Below, piece after piece: positions 13,699 to 22,346 of a stretch of 33,175 nt of DNA; position 1 is the stretch's first letter, and each line of letters starts with the position of its first letter. The stretch covers positions 1 through 33,175 of the forward strand of contig DNND01000103.1 of NCBI GenBank assembly GCA_003488005.1, written 5' to 3'. The notes beneath the pieces were generated by a model. That model was not told where the DNA came from. It did not search any database and saw only the letters and a program-made list of their open reading frames with translations. This DNA comes from Blastocatellia bacterium (GTDB lineage: Bacteria; Acidobacteriota; Blastocatellia; Pyrinomonadales; Pyrinomonadaceae). Both the position numbers and the translations under genes were made by a program.

Positions 13699-15426
13699 CT
13701 AGCGGCTGGGGCTTTCATTCGACTTTGTTCGATCGGGAAAGACCAATGGCAGCAACGTACTGAACTGTCCGAGGGATGAATGGGTAACCCGCTCGATGCC
13801 GTGTTCTCCCAAATTTGTCTCTGTCGCCGAATAGGGTAATGATCTCAAGATTTGTTCTGCTCCGTCCGACCAATGCACTGCGGTGCCGCCTGCTGATACG
13901 ACGGTCGAAACGAATGTGCGCACCCGTTCAGTGTCATTTGCGTAAGTCAAAATACAAGCTCCGTTCGATCGAGGAGTCGAGCGAATGCGCGCTGAAGTAC
14001 TCGATTGATCGGGCGAAGCGGAAACCGCTTTTTCGACATAGCGAGTAACGTCGGGGGCAGATCCGATTGCGACAAAGCCGTTCACAAAACGAGCCACTAA
14101 CTCGCTTTCGGAGTTGCTGAAAAGCTCGTTGTTTCGCTGGCCATCGATTAGCCTAAATCCCATTCCTGTGATCAAAAGGTCACGCATTGCATTTACATCG
14201 CGGATTCTTGCGATGAGCACTGAACTTCCTGACTCTGGGTCTAAACGCGACGTGATCACTGGTGCATCAACCAAACCCAGAAATTTATCCGGCGCATTTA
14301 TTCCATAGGGTAGCAATGCTGATTTTAATAGCGAGGAAAAAAATATCGCGGAGAGCGCGTCCACCTGGGACGCGACGGAGGTCTTCAGCCCCTGCCAGGC
14401 CGCAGCCGGATTCTGAAACCTGTAATAGGTAACTGACGAGGCGTTGTCAGGTAGCTTCGGATTCGAAGATAAGTCAGCTTGCTGACACGAAAAACTTTCC
14501 TTGAGCTTCGCAACCACCGCAGGCTGAAGATCAATTTGGTACCGGTCTTCGATGCCGTGCATAAAAGGCATCGAACTCCATCCCAGACTGGCGACGATTT
14601 TCGCGGACGCTGAATCGATCAGGCGCTCAAATTCAGTGTTGCCCGGGGCTCGCCCCATAACCATCGGCAGCACCACTGAAAGTAATCGGCCGCTGCTCTT
14701 CGCCGGCACAAAACCAAAAGCGAGAGCTCGATCTGCCTGCAGATCAAGTCGCAACCGCTTCAAGTCCTGATCGTCTTTCAAGCTCGGCAGGCGTCGCAAC
14801 GCGACCGCCAACGTCTTTTGCACTGCTCGCTCAGTATTGCCGACGATGACGAGAGTCCCCGTTATCGTGGCTACAACCTGGCGTGAGCCATCGGGGGCAA
14901 TCCATTCGATAAACTCAAAACCGTCTATGTTCGTTCGTTTGAAAGTCGGCTGTCCATAAGCGGTTTCGGCAAACTTTTTTAGGGCTTCTTCCACCGAAGA
15001 CTTGATACGGCCTGCAGCCGTGTGGGTTTCCACAAGCAAGGCGCCTTCCGGCTTCACTGTAAGACTTTCATCGTCTTGCGACACGCCCAAGTCAGTGACA
15101 ACTACAGCAAGCTGTGCGCGTGTAGCTATGACAGAATTGGTTGGACCGATCCCGGTCCACCTGACGAACTTCCTCGACCAGTTGTTGCTGTCCCTTCGCC
15201 GCTGATTGCCAGTCAGTTCGTCAACTAATTTCCACGCGTCAGTATTCGCTAAACTTGCTGCGACAACGGCTGGGTTGTTTGATTCGAGGTAAAGCAGCGA
15301 ATCGGCGGGCGCATAAGTTGCCATATCAACAGTGCGAGGTCGAACCCACCATAACCAAGCGGCAAGCACCGCAAGCAGCAACAGGGCGGTGATGAGAAAC
15401 AATCGAGTCCGTGCCATTGGCCGCAT
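13699..15426 (-). CDS. Membrane-anchored hypothetical protein (DUF3352-like)
   Basis: The 575-residue product has a short cytoplasmic start, one transmembrane segment (LFLITALLLLAVLAAWLWWV, residues about 9-28) and a long exported domain beginning VDMATYAPADSLLYLESNNP. The ADSLLYLE phrase and the repeated alpha/beta pattern resemble DUF3352-type proteins, which are common in acidobacteria and have no known function. An alternative ATG lies three codons in (15417). It is upstream of rdgB on the same strand and may share a transcript. Confidence is high that it is a gene and low for the family. Confidence 0.6.
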   Translation of the reverse strand: MRPMARTRLFLITALLLLAVLAAWLWWVRPRTVDMATYAPADSLLYLESNNPAVVAASLANTDAWKLVDELTGNQRRRDSNNWSRKFVRWTGIGPTNSVIATRAQLAVVVTDLGVSQDDESLTVKPEGALLVETHTAAGRIKSSVEEALKKFAETAYGQPTFKRTNIDGFEFIEWIAPDGSRQVVATITGTLVIVGNTERAVQKTLAVALRRLPSLKDDQDLKRLRLDLQADRALAFGFVPAKSSGRLLSVVLPMVMGRAPGNTEFERLIDSASAKIVASLGWSSMPFMHGIEDRYQIDLQPAVVAKLKESFSCQQADLSSNPKLPDNASSVTYYRFQNPAAAWQGLKTSVASQVDALSAIFFSSLLKSALLPYGINAPDKFLGLVDAPVITSRLDPESGSSVLIARIRDVNAMRDLLITGMGFRLIDGQRNNELFSNSESELVARFVNGFVAIGSAPDVTRYVEKAVSASPDQSSTSARIRSTPRSNGACILTYANDTERVRTFVSTVVSAGGTAVHWSDGAEQILRSLPYSATETNLGEHGIERVTHSSLGQFSTLLPLVFPDRTKSNESPSR

Positions 15427-15941
15427 CCTAACCGCGCCTCAAGAGATGCGCAAGCATCATGATTTTCACTTGACTCGTTTCTGGAATTAACAGGTCGAGT
15501 TCCAGAAATGTGCTAAGGCGCATCAAATTTCCATGACGGAGAAGACTGTAAAACCCGACAGAATATAGAGTTAAACCATGAAAAATAGTGGTTGACATTG
15601 TTTGGGACGATACTGTAATCTGCTTGACGTCGGCAGTGAGGATGCTGTCAGATCAAACTCTTGCCGCGCTCCTCGTCCTCGTTTCAGAAGCCTTCGCTTT
15701 CCGGAAGGCAAAATTCCCTGAGAACTCCTGATTGTTGAATGCAGCGCTAAACGCGCGTCCCGCCCTCGGAGTCATTAGCCCGCCGAAGAAGCCTATCTAA
15801 GGAATCAGTCTTGAAAATCGACAAGCCAGTAACTCCCGCGAAAACAGCCAAAAGCCGGGTTTCAAGAGCACTGAAAGCTCGTGCCCGCCTGCGGCAACAG
15901 CACAGAATGCGTTCTCTCTCCGCCGTGAGGAATAAATAAAC
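15427..15941 (+). other. Intergenic region and long leader of the pil operon
   Basis: This 515-bp stretch lies between two divergent transcription units. It holds the pil promoter at 15592-15619 and then about 320 bp of untranslated leader. In the leader there is a hairpin (GCCTTC ... GAAGGC, about 15690-15709). A 43-codon frame with a TTG start at 15811, preceded by AAGGA, encodes a very basic peptide ending just before pilM. I recognise neither a riboswitch nor a known peptide family in it. Confidence 0.5.
15592..15619 (+). promoter_or_regulatory. Predicted sigma-70 promoter of the pil operon
   Basis: TTGACA (15592-15597) is followed after 16 bp by TGTAAT (15614-15619), matching the -10 consensus at five of six positions. 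It is the best promoter upstream of pilM and implies a 5' leader of about 315 nt. Confidence 0.6.
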
Positions 15942-17006
15942 ATGTTTAAGAAAAGTATGGGCAAAAAGAATCTCGTTGGCCTCGACATCGGTTCCAGCTC
16001 CGTAAAAGCCGTCGAGCTGCAAAGGAAGGGAAATAGCCTTCACTTGGTGAACCTTGGTTTTGAAAACCTTCAAACCGACACAATCGTTGATGGTCAGATC
16101 ATGGAGTTGAATAACGTGTCCAATGTTATCAACAGCATTTTCAACGAGCACCAGATTAGAACCTCGAGAGTTGCAGCCGGCGTCAGCGGGCATTCGGTGA
16201 TTGTTAAGAACATTGTGCTTCCCCAGATGAGCGAAGACGAACTCCAAGAGTCATTCAGCTGGCACGCGGAAGAACATATCCCTTTCGATATATCTGACGT
16301 GAACCTGGATTACCAAGTCACCAGCAGCTCCTCGGACGCGCTTAACGTTCTCATGGCAGCCTGCAAGAGTGACAAGATCGCCAACGTCAAACAGGCGATT
16401 CAATTGGCGGGCAAACAACCGGTGGTTATCGACGTTGATTCCTTCGCGCTGCAAAACTGTTACGAGATGAACTATCAGCCAAAAGCGGGCGAGGTCGTGG
16501 CACTGCTCAACATTGGTGCTTCGACGATGAACATCAACATATTAAACGGCACGCGTTCAGTATTCGCGCGCGACGCCTCGGTCGGCGGCAGCCAATACAC
16601 CAGCTTGCTTCAGAAAGAGCTCGGCCTGACCTTCGAACAGGCTGAAGCGGTGAAGCGGGGATACCCACTTCCGGAAGGCATCGAACCGCGCCCGATCCAA
16701 CCGATCATTGAAACGGTTTCCGACATCCTCGCTCTGGAAATTCGCAAGACAATGGATTTTTATCGAGCAACCGCCGAAGAGAGCGAAGAAGCCATTCAAA
16801 AGATTCTAGTGTCGGGTGGCGGTTCAAAGCTTCCCGGGCTGCCTGAGTATCTTGCGAAGCGCTTCGAGATTCCCGTCGAATTATTTGATCCCTTCCGGCA
16901 AGTCCAGGTTGACGGTAGAAAGTTTGATCCGGATTACATGAAAGAGATCGTCCCGGACATGGCAATTGCCGTCGGTCTCGCCTTGAGAGGAGTTGAAACG
17001 GCATGA
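15942..17006 (+). CDS. pilM: PilM, type IV pilus assembly ATPase-fold protein
   Basis: PilM is a cytoplasmic actin-like (FtsA/MreB fold) protein that binds the N-terminus of PilN and links the inner-membrane platform to the pilus motors. The 354-residue product begins with the nucleotide-binding loop NLVGLDIGSSSVKAVEL and has the conserved QESFSWHAEEHIPFDISDV stretch and the late KILVSGGGSKLPGL loop. Length is typical. The ribosome site is modest (GAGG about 13 nt upstream). Its stop overlaps the pilN ATG, so the two are translationally coupled. Confidence 0.96.
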   Translation: MFKKSMGKKNLVGLDIGSSSVKAVELQRKGNSLHLVNLGFENLQTDTIVDGQIMELNNVSNVINSIFNEHQIRTSRVAAGVSGHSVIVKNIVLPQMSEDELQESFSWHAEEHIPFDISDVNLDYQVTSSSSDALNVLMAACKSDKIANVKQAIQLAGKQPVVIDVDSFALQNCYEMNYQPKAGEVVALLNIGASTMNINILNGTRSVFARDASVGGSQYTSLLQKELGLTFEQAEAVKRGYPLPEGIEPRPIQPIIETVSDILALEIRKTMDFYRATAEESEEAIQKILVSGGGSKLPGLPEYLAKRFEIPVELFDPFRQVQVDGRKFDPDYMKEIVPDMAIAVGLALRGVETA

Positions 17007-17677
17007 TCAAGATTAATTTGCTTGAATCAATTACAGACCGCCCGACCGGCGCCGCGATGGTTGAAGCCCGGGTAGCAAACCCGCGCATGCAAACCCTCCT
17101 ACTGGCTGCTACGGTGTCTGGTCTACTGGTCCTGGGCGTGGGCTATGACTACGTCAGCTCAAAGTCAAACCACGAAACCGCGCGTGTAGAACTTGAAAAG
17201 CAGAGAGCCATCAACCTACAGATGCTTGCTGTGAACAAGGAACAGGTGGAGTTGGAAAAGAAGGCGCAGGAAATCCAGAGTCGCATCGACGCCATCAAGA
17301 GCCTGCGCGAATCGCAACAGGGTCCGAGCGCGGTGCTGCGTGAAGTTAAAGCGCGATTTGACGGTGTACCTGGGCTGTATCTGAAAAGCCTGGAACAGAA
17401 AGATGGTGAACTCACCATCAAGGGCCTTTCGCCCAACGAATCATCAGTGACTCGGTTTGGCCAAAGTCTCGAGTTCTCATCAGGGTTGTTTACGAACCTC
17501 AACATTGAAACCCAGCGCGAGACGGCGCAACCGAGCGGGACAGCAGCGGCAGGACCAACCGATGCCGCCGTAGTGCTTCCGGAAGTGGTTGCGTTTACGG
17601 TGAAGTGCAATTATGGCAAGAAGCCTCAAGCGCAAGCAGGCGCCCCAGCCTCCAACCAGGTGGCGCTGAAAAAGTAA
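17003..17677 (+). CDS. pilN: PilN, type IV pilus inner-membrane platform protein
   Basis: PilN is a bitopic membrane protein that pairs with PilO. The 224-residue product starts MIKINLLE, the short cytoplasmic motif that docks into PilM. A transmembrane segment follows at about residues 32-50 (TLLLAATVSGLLVLGVGYDY), then a coiled-coil-rich stretch (about 55-105) and a ferredoxin-like periplasmic domain. A Gly/Ala/Pro-rich tail ends the protein. It overlaps pilM by ATGA and precedes pilO by 45 bp. Confidence 0.93.
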   Translation: MIKINLLESITDRPTGAAMVEARVANPRMQTLLLAATVSGLLVLGVGYDYVSSKSNHETARVELEKQRAINLQMLAVNKEQVELEKKAQEIQSRIDAIKSLRESQQGPSAVLREVKARFDGVPGLYLKSLEQKDGELTIKGLSPNESSVTRFGQSLEFSSGLFTNLNIETQRETAQPSGTAAAGPTDAAVVLPEVVAFTVKCNYGKKPQAQAGAPASNQVALKK

Positions 17678-17722
17678 CCTACCAAGGTAATCCCGAAAAC
17701 GATCGGGGAAGGAACTAAACAG

Positions 17723-18358
17723 ATGAAAATAGGTAATCTCAAAGCGCTGCCCTGGTATCTCCGGCTAGTGATGTTCGTAGCCGTAGCTGCGGTCCTGTAT
17801 GGCGGCTTCTGGTATTTGGTCACGCGGCCGACACGCGCCGAAACGCAGCAATTCAATAGCGAGATTGCTCAGTTGCTGCCAAAGAATGCGCAAGCCCAAA
17901 TCGCTTCGCAACGGTTGAACGAATTTCGCGCGGTTTACAAAGCGCGTCAGGAAGAATACGAAGAGTTAAAGGCGTTGCTGCCCGAGCAGCGCGAGATAAC
18001 GATGGTACTGCAGGGCGTACAGGATCGAGCTCGCAGCAACGGTTTAGTGCTCAAGAAATTTTTGCCTAAGGAAGACGTGCAGGAAGGGAACTACAGCGGC
18101 AAGAAGATTGAAGTGAGTGTTACCAGCTCGTTCGCATCGTTGCGCTCTTTCTTTGAACAGTTGGCCCACTACCAGCGCATCGTCTCAATCAGTAACTTTC
18201 AGATCCATCAGGTCGATAAGCAAACGTCAATGAAAACAGTCGACGCCACGTTTGATCTGACCGCTTATTATGTTTCTGCGGAGAAACTGAATCCCCCTGC
18301 CGCACAGCCTGCCGGTTCTGGCCAGGTTCCACCCGCAGCAGTACCGCCCAAGAAGTAA
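17723..18358 (+). CDS. pilO: PilO, type IV pilus inner-membrane platform protein
   Basis: PilO forms a heterodimer with PilN in the periplasm. The 211-residue product has one transmembrane helix (LRLVMFVAVAAVLYGGFWYL, about residues 13-33), a periplasmic coiled coil (about 40-85) and the compact alpha/beta domain with SFASLRSFFEQLAHYQRIVS, the best conserved part of the family. The tail is Pro/Ala-rich. AAGGA precedes the ATG. Confidence 0.93.
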   Translation: MKIGNLKALPWYLRLVMFVAVAAVLYGGFWYLVTRPTRAETQQFNSEIAQLLPKNAQAQIASQRLNEFRAVYKARQEEYEELKALLPEQREITMVLQGVQDRARSNGLVLKKFLPKEDVQEGNYSGKKIEVSVTSSFASLRSFFEQLAHYQRIVSISNFQIHQVDKQTSMKTVDATFDLTAYYVSAEKLNPPAAQPAGSGQVPPAAVPPKK

Positions 18359-18395
18359 GCCTCGTGCTTAACGCCAACCAGGAAAAATAATCATC

Positions 18396-19010
18396 ATGAA
18401 ATATCAAGCGAAAAACTTTCAAAGTGCGTTAGTCATGTTCCTATGCGCCGGCGCGCTGGCGTTCACTGCGGCTGTTTCCGTAAACGCCCAGGACAAGAGT
18501 ACCGTCAAACCGTCGCGAACGAATTCCGGCGGCCGCGATCCGTTCACGAAGTATGAGCCACCGCGCGTCACCGCGAAGAAGTCAGCACTGCTCCTGCCCC
18601 CCTCCGTTCAGCAAAGAATTGAACAGTATCGGGCCCAAAAACTGGCGGCAATGAGTGCTCATATTGCCGCGCCCAAACCGACGACAGCGTTTCTGCTAAA
18701 TGAAATTCAGGTAGTCGGCATCTCACGCTCGCCGCGCGGTTATGCAGCGATTGTTGAAGCGTCGCCAATCAAACTTGCATACGTAATTTACCCAGGCGAA
18801 CGGTTTTACGATGGTCAGTTAGTAGCTATCGAAGACAACCGTTTGATATTCCGTCGCGAAGTGATTTTTTCTGACGGTCGACGCGAGCGTTCGGTTGAAA
18901 TGAAGCCGTTGCGCCAACCGACCACTGTTGATGCGCTTGCCTCCGTGAAAACGGCCCCTGCCAGTTCCGCGCCTGTCGAAGAAAAGAAGCCAGTCGCCGA
19001 CAAGCCCTAG
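18396..19010 (+). CDS. pilP: PilP-like pilot/link protein of the pilus
   Basis: PilP links the PilN-PilO platform to the outer-membrane secretin. The 204-residue product has a signal peptide (about residues 1-31, ending SVNAQ), a GGRDPFTKYEPP motif typical of the unstructured PilP start, and the beta-domain block LNEIQVVGISRSPRGYAAIV with VYPGERFYDGQ-like strand patterns and the final RREVIFSDGRR. No lipobox is evident, whereas proteobacterial PilP is a lipoprotein. A charged low-complexity tail follows. Confidence 0.88.
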   Translation: MKYQAKNFQSALVMFLCAGALAFTAAVSVNAQDKSTVKPSRTNSGGRDPFTKYEPPRVTAKKSALLLPPSVQQRIEQYRAQKLAAMSAHIAAPKPTTAFLLNEIQVVGISRSPRGYAAIVEASPIKLAYVIYPGERFYDGQLVAIEDNRLIFRREVIFSDGRRERSVEMKPLRQPTTVDALASVKTAPASSAPVEEKKPVADKP

Positions 19011-19198
19011 TTTCCGGTTTCGAATCATTTCAAGAGGTCCGAAACCATTCCCCGCGTAGTCACCCATCAGTACCAATCCGCTACGCAGTTTGACAATCAA
19101 CCCGGACGAGTCGCATGTGCGGCGCGCGCTTCAAGCTGAAAGGCAGCACGAGCGTAGCGTGTGGCGGCTAGCGTTCCGCAATTCCCCAGGAGGGAAAG

Positions 19199-21130
19199 AT
19201 GCTTTATCTGCCTCTAATTCAAAAAGTAACCAAGAGGGCCACGCTCGGCCTCGTCTTTGTTTGTCTGTGCGTCGTGCAGGGTTTTGCTGCCGGCGATGCA
19301 GCGGCAGTGCCGACTGCAAGTTCTGTCGACGCGACTGCGACGACCGAGGTAGCAGCCCCGCAACAGATGCCTTCGCCTGTGCCGGCACCGACAACGAACA
19401 TTTCGCCGGCGTCGAATCAAGCGACACAGTCGCAGCAGGGCAGGCAGTATGGCCAGCCTGGCTTTGTTGGCGAACCGATCAATTTGAACGTCGTCAACGC
19501 AGACATTCGCGACATTCTCAATTACATCACCGAACAGTATGGCGTGAACTTTGTCATTGATAGTTCAGTTGGCGCCGTGCCGGTTACAGTCAATGTTCAG
19601 GATGTGCCCTGGAACGTTGCGCTGGACGCTGTCCTAAAGGCTAACCGTTTAGGCATCGAATCAAGTGGCAACATTCTTCGAGTAGCGACTACGGAAGTGC
19701 TTGCGAAAGAATCAGAGACGCAGAAAGTAATCAACGACTCGCGTTTGGACGCGTCACCATTGGTGACCGAGTTCATTCGTCTAAACTATGCGCGCGCTTC
19801 GGGCACGCTGGCCCAGGCGGCTGGCTCGACCGGTGCATTCGCGGGTGGTTCAACCAACCTCAGCTTCAGTGGTGGAGCAGGTGGCGATGCCACCGGAGGC
19901 AGCGGCGATCAAGGCTTGTTACCGATTATCTCGCGCCGACTCTCTCGCCGTGGCTCGATCGAAGTCGATGGCCGCAGCAACACGCTGATCATTACTGACG
20001 TGAAAGAAAACATTGACGCGATTCGTCAACTCGCTGCGATTCTGGATCAACCGGAACCCCAAGTTGAAATCGAAACGCGAATTGTTATTGCACAGCACAA
20101 CTTCAGCCGCGACCTCGGCGCCCAACTTTCAGCAGGTGTCGTTAATCTGGGTACCGGAGGTTTGGCCAATATTTCTTCGCTCCCGGCTACTTCAACCACC
20201 TCGTCCGGCAGTGGCGGCACGGGCACTGGGGGCACTGGGGGCACTGGGACTACCGGTGTCAAAAGCGGTCCAAACCCATTCGGTGTCTTCGGTGGCCTAA
20301 CCGGCACCACTCAACCCCTTGGTTCGCTGGGCGCGGCCGCGGCGAGCACAGTCATCGGCCTAACCACCGGTCTTTTCGGCACGGCGCAAATCAGCGCGCT
20401 TATAACTCTTGCGGAATCGCGCGGCGAAGCGAAGACAGTTGCAACGCCACGCGTCACCGCTTTGAATAACCGGCCGGCGCAGATTGAGAGCGGTTCGCAA
20501 ATTCCTGTGCAAACCACTCAGGCAGCCAGCGGCACCGCGGTCGTCACCACAACCTTCGTTTCAGTCCCTCTGCGTCTTTCAATCACGCCGCAGATTACAG
20601 ACGTCGGCACTGTCATTCTTCGCGTCACAATCGAAAACAACACTATCAATACCGGTATCGCCGTTGGCGGCGTACCCGGCATCGACACGCAGCGTATGCA
20701 GACTGAAGTGCTCGTGCCAGATGGCGGCACCACCGTTATGGGTGGCGTGTTAGCCGACACCGAAGGTGAAACGCGACAAAGAACGCCCGGGCTCGCGTCG
20801 ATTCCTATCGTTGGAAACATGTTCAAGCGCAAACTGACTACGCGCCAAAGCAGCGAGATCCTGTTCTTCATCACGCCGCACATCTATCGGCCCGATTACC
20901 AGGGTCGTCCAACGTCCGGAACGATCAGCACCGGACCCCGAACCACAACCATCTCGCAACCCGTTCCGCTTGGTAATCCGCAGAGCAACACGCCAACGCC
21001 GACGCAATTACAGCAACAGCAGCAGCAGCCCCAGTCGGTGCCACAAGGCCTGAACGCGCCGGCGCCAAATGCGCCGCCCGCAAACACGCCTAGTGCACGT
21101 CCTGGCTCCCTTGGCGGTCAGCGTCCATAG
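19199..21130 (+). CDS. pilQ: PilQ, type IV pilus secretin
   Basis: PilQ forms the outer-membrane channel for the pilus. The 643-residue product has a signal peptide (cleavage after about residue 31), a Pro/Gln-rich linker, and one N0/STN domain (INLNVVNADIRDILNYITEQ to GNILRVA, about 97-165). An N1 domain follows, containing a Gly/Ser-rich insert (about 205-240), then the secretin core with VATPRVTALNNRPAQIESGS and the signature VPDGGTTVMGGVL...PGLASIPIVGNMFK...LFFITPHI. A second Gly/Thr-rich insert lies at about 325-355. The C-terminus is Pro/Gln-rich. No AMIN domain is seen. AGGAGG precedes the ATG, 188 bp after pilP. Confidence 0.96.
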   Translation: MLYLPLIQKVTKRATLGLVFVCLCVVQGFAAGDAAAVPTASSVDATATTEVAAPQQMPSPVPAPTTNISPASNQATQSQQGRQYGQPGFVGEPINLNVVNADIRDILNYITEQYGVNFVIDSSVGAVPVTVNVQDVPWNVALDAVLKANRLGIESSGNILRVATTEVLAKESETQKVINDSRLDASPLVTEFIRLNYARASGTLAQAAGSTGAFAGGSTNLSFSGGAGGDATGGSGDQGLLPIISRRLSRRGSIEVDGRSNTLIITDVKENIDAIRQLAAILDQPEPQVEIETRIVIAQHNFSRDLGAQLSAGVVNLGTGGLANISSLPATSTTSSGSGGTGTGGTGGTGTTGVKSGPNPFGVFGGLTGTTQPLGSLGAAAASTVIGLTTGLFGTAQISALITLAESRGEAKTVATPRVTALNNRPAQIESGSQIPVQTTQAASGTAVVTTTFVSVPLRLSITPQITDVGTVILRVTIENNTINTGIAVGGVPGIDTQRMQTEVLVPDGGTTVMGGVLADTEGETRQRTPGLASIPIVGNMFKRKLTTRQSSEILFFITPHIYRPDYQGRPTSGTISTGPRTTTISQPVPLGNPQSNTPTPTQLQQQQQQPQSVPQGLNAPAPNAPPANTPSARPGSLGGQRP

Positions 21131-21142
21131 GAAAGAGAAACT

Positions 21143-21508
21143 ATGTTCAAGGATGTATTGGAGAAAATACTTGAGCGCACCGAGGGCAGCCTCGGTGCAC
21201 TCATTATGGGAATCGACGGTATCGCTGTTGAGCGTTCGCTCAAGCAAGCGGGCGATGAAGCAAACCTCGACGTTGCGGCTGCGGAGTTTACTTCGCTAGT
21301 CCGAAACGCACAGAAGGCCGGAAACGACACCGGACTGGGAGCGTTGCGTGAGCTGGTGATTTCACTCGACGACGCGATTCTGCTGGTGCGTTTGTTAGGC
21401 AAGGATTACTTTGTCGTACTAGCAATCAGTCCGGAGGGTAACCTTGGTCGCGCGCGCTTTGAACTACGCAAGGCTGAATTACAAATCGCGGGCGAGTTTG
21501 CAATGTAG
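21143..21508 (+). CDS. Roadblock/LC7-domain protein (MglB-like)
   Basis: Roadblock/LC7 proteins such as MglB act as partners or GAPs of Ras-like MglA GTPases that set cell polarity and pilus activity. The 121-residue product is a single such domain: GSLGALIMGIDGIAVERSL near the start, then ELVISLDDAILLVRLLGKDYFVVLAI. GGAAAGAG precedes the ATG, 12 bp after the pilQ stop, so it is the last gene of the pil operon. No MglA is encoded in the window. A role in pilus switching is inferred from position. Confidence 0.85.
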   Translation: MFKDVLEKILERTEGSLGALIMGIDGIAVERSLKQAGDEANLDVAAAEFTSLVRNAQKAGNDTGLGALRELVISLDDAILLVRLLGKDYFVVLAISPEGNLGRARFELRKAELQIAGEFAM

Positions 21509-21530
21509 GCAAATTCACTGTTACTAGCTT

Positions 21531-21561
21531 AAAAAGCCGCTTCCCACGAAGCGGCTTTTTT
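21531..21561. terminator. Bidirectional rho-independent terminator
   Basis: Perfect arms AAAAAGCCGCTTC (21531-21543) and GAAGCGGCTTTTT (21548-21560) flank a CCAC loop. A T-run follows on each strand. It ends the pil operon on the + strand and the mtgA transcript on the - strand. Confidence 0.92.
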
Positions 21562-21591
21562 GTTTAGCCAGGCTCGAAAAATCGAGCTGAT

Positions 21592-22344
21592 TTACGGCGA
21601 CCGAACGTAAGGCATGCCGCGCAGAATGATTCTTTGCCGGCGTGCAACGCGGCGCGCATTTACCTGAGGATTGAAAACGGTGCGTGGGTTAGGAATCATA
21701 GCTGCGAGAAACGCGGCCTCGTTCGCGCTCAATGCCGATGCCGGCTTGTGAAAGTAATGTTCAGCGGCGGCTTCAGCGCCGTAAATACCGTCCCCCCATT
21801 CAATCAAGTTCAAATAGAGTTCCAGAATGCGGCGCTTGGTTAGTTCGCGCTCCAGGAAAATGGTTAGAATCGCTTCCTCGCCTTTGCGGAAAAACGATTT
21901 CTGCGAAGAGAGATAAAGATTCTTGGCCAGTTGCTGCGTGATTGTTGAAGCGCCGCGCTTGAAGTCCGGCAAGTTGGGCAGCCAATCATCGTTTTCGCCT
22001 TCCTTCTTCGCTTCTTTTGCCGCTTCGCGCATGCCCTGGTCCCACACCTTCTGAATCGCGCCATAGTCAAAGCCATGATGCGTCATGAAGTTTGTATCTT
22101 CGCCTGCCAGCACTGCGCGCTGTAAGTTTGGGGAAATTCTCTCCAGCGCTACCCATAACTGTTCGCGCTTAGGTTCTCTTCCTTGCGAGCGGGCCTCATT
22201 TGCGCGGGTTTCGATAAGTGAAGTTGAGAGCGGAGTTTCCGTCTTCAATCGCGCTATGCGAATGAACATGATCACTTGATAGGCGAGAAAGCCCACCAAA
22301 ATTCCGGCAAAGATTAGGAATAGAGTCTTGAAAATCTTTCGCAT
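21592..22344 (-). CDS. mtgA: MtgA, monofunctional peptidoglycan glycosyltransferase
   Basis: MtgA polymerises lipid II into glycan strands at the inner membrane. The 250-residue product has a single N-terminal membrane anchor (KTLFLIFAGILVGFLAYQVI) and a GT51 domain with the active-site motif AVLAGEDTNFMTHHGFDYGA, where the family catalytic Glu is in the GED position. The second conserved block is KRGASTITQQLAKNLYLS, followed by RKGEEAILTIFLERELTKRR. No transpeptidase domain is present. It starts 2 bp after the stop of the upstream ABC permease, so the three genes may be one transcript. Confidence 0.95.
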   Translation of the reverse strand: MRKIFKTLFLIFAGILVGFLAYQVIMFIRIARLKTETPLSTSLIETRANEARSQGREPKREQLWVALERISPNLQRAVLAGEDTNFMTHHGFDYGAIQKVWDQGMREAAKEAKKEGENDDWLPNLPDFKRGASTITQQLAKNLYLSSQKSFFRKGEEAILTIFLERELTKRRILELYLNLIEWGDGIYGAEAAAEHYFHKPASALSANEAAFLAAMIPNPRTVFNPQVNARRVARRQRIILRGMPYVRSP

Positions 22345-22346
22345 GT

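Noticed and set aside
15811..15939. A 43-codon TTG-start frame before pilM.
   Set aside because: Not listed as a gene because it rests only on a TTG start and a short AAGGA; kept as a low-interest observation.
15620..15941. A c-di-GMP-type riboswitch in the pil leader.
   Set aside because: The conserved aptamer segments of that class are not visible; only a simple hairpin is.
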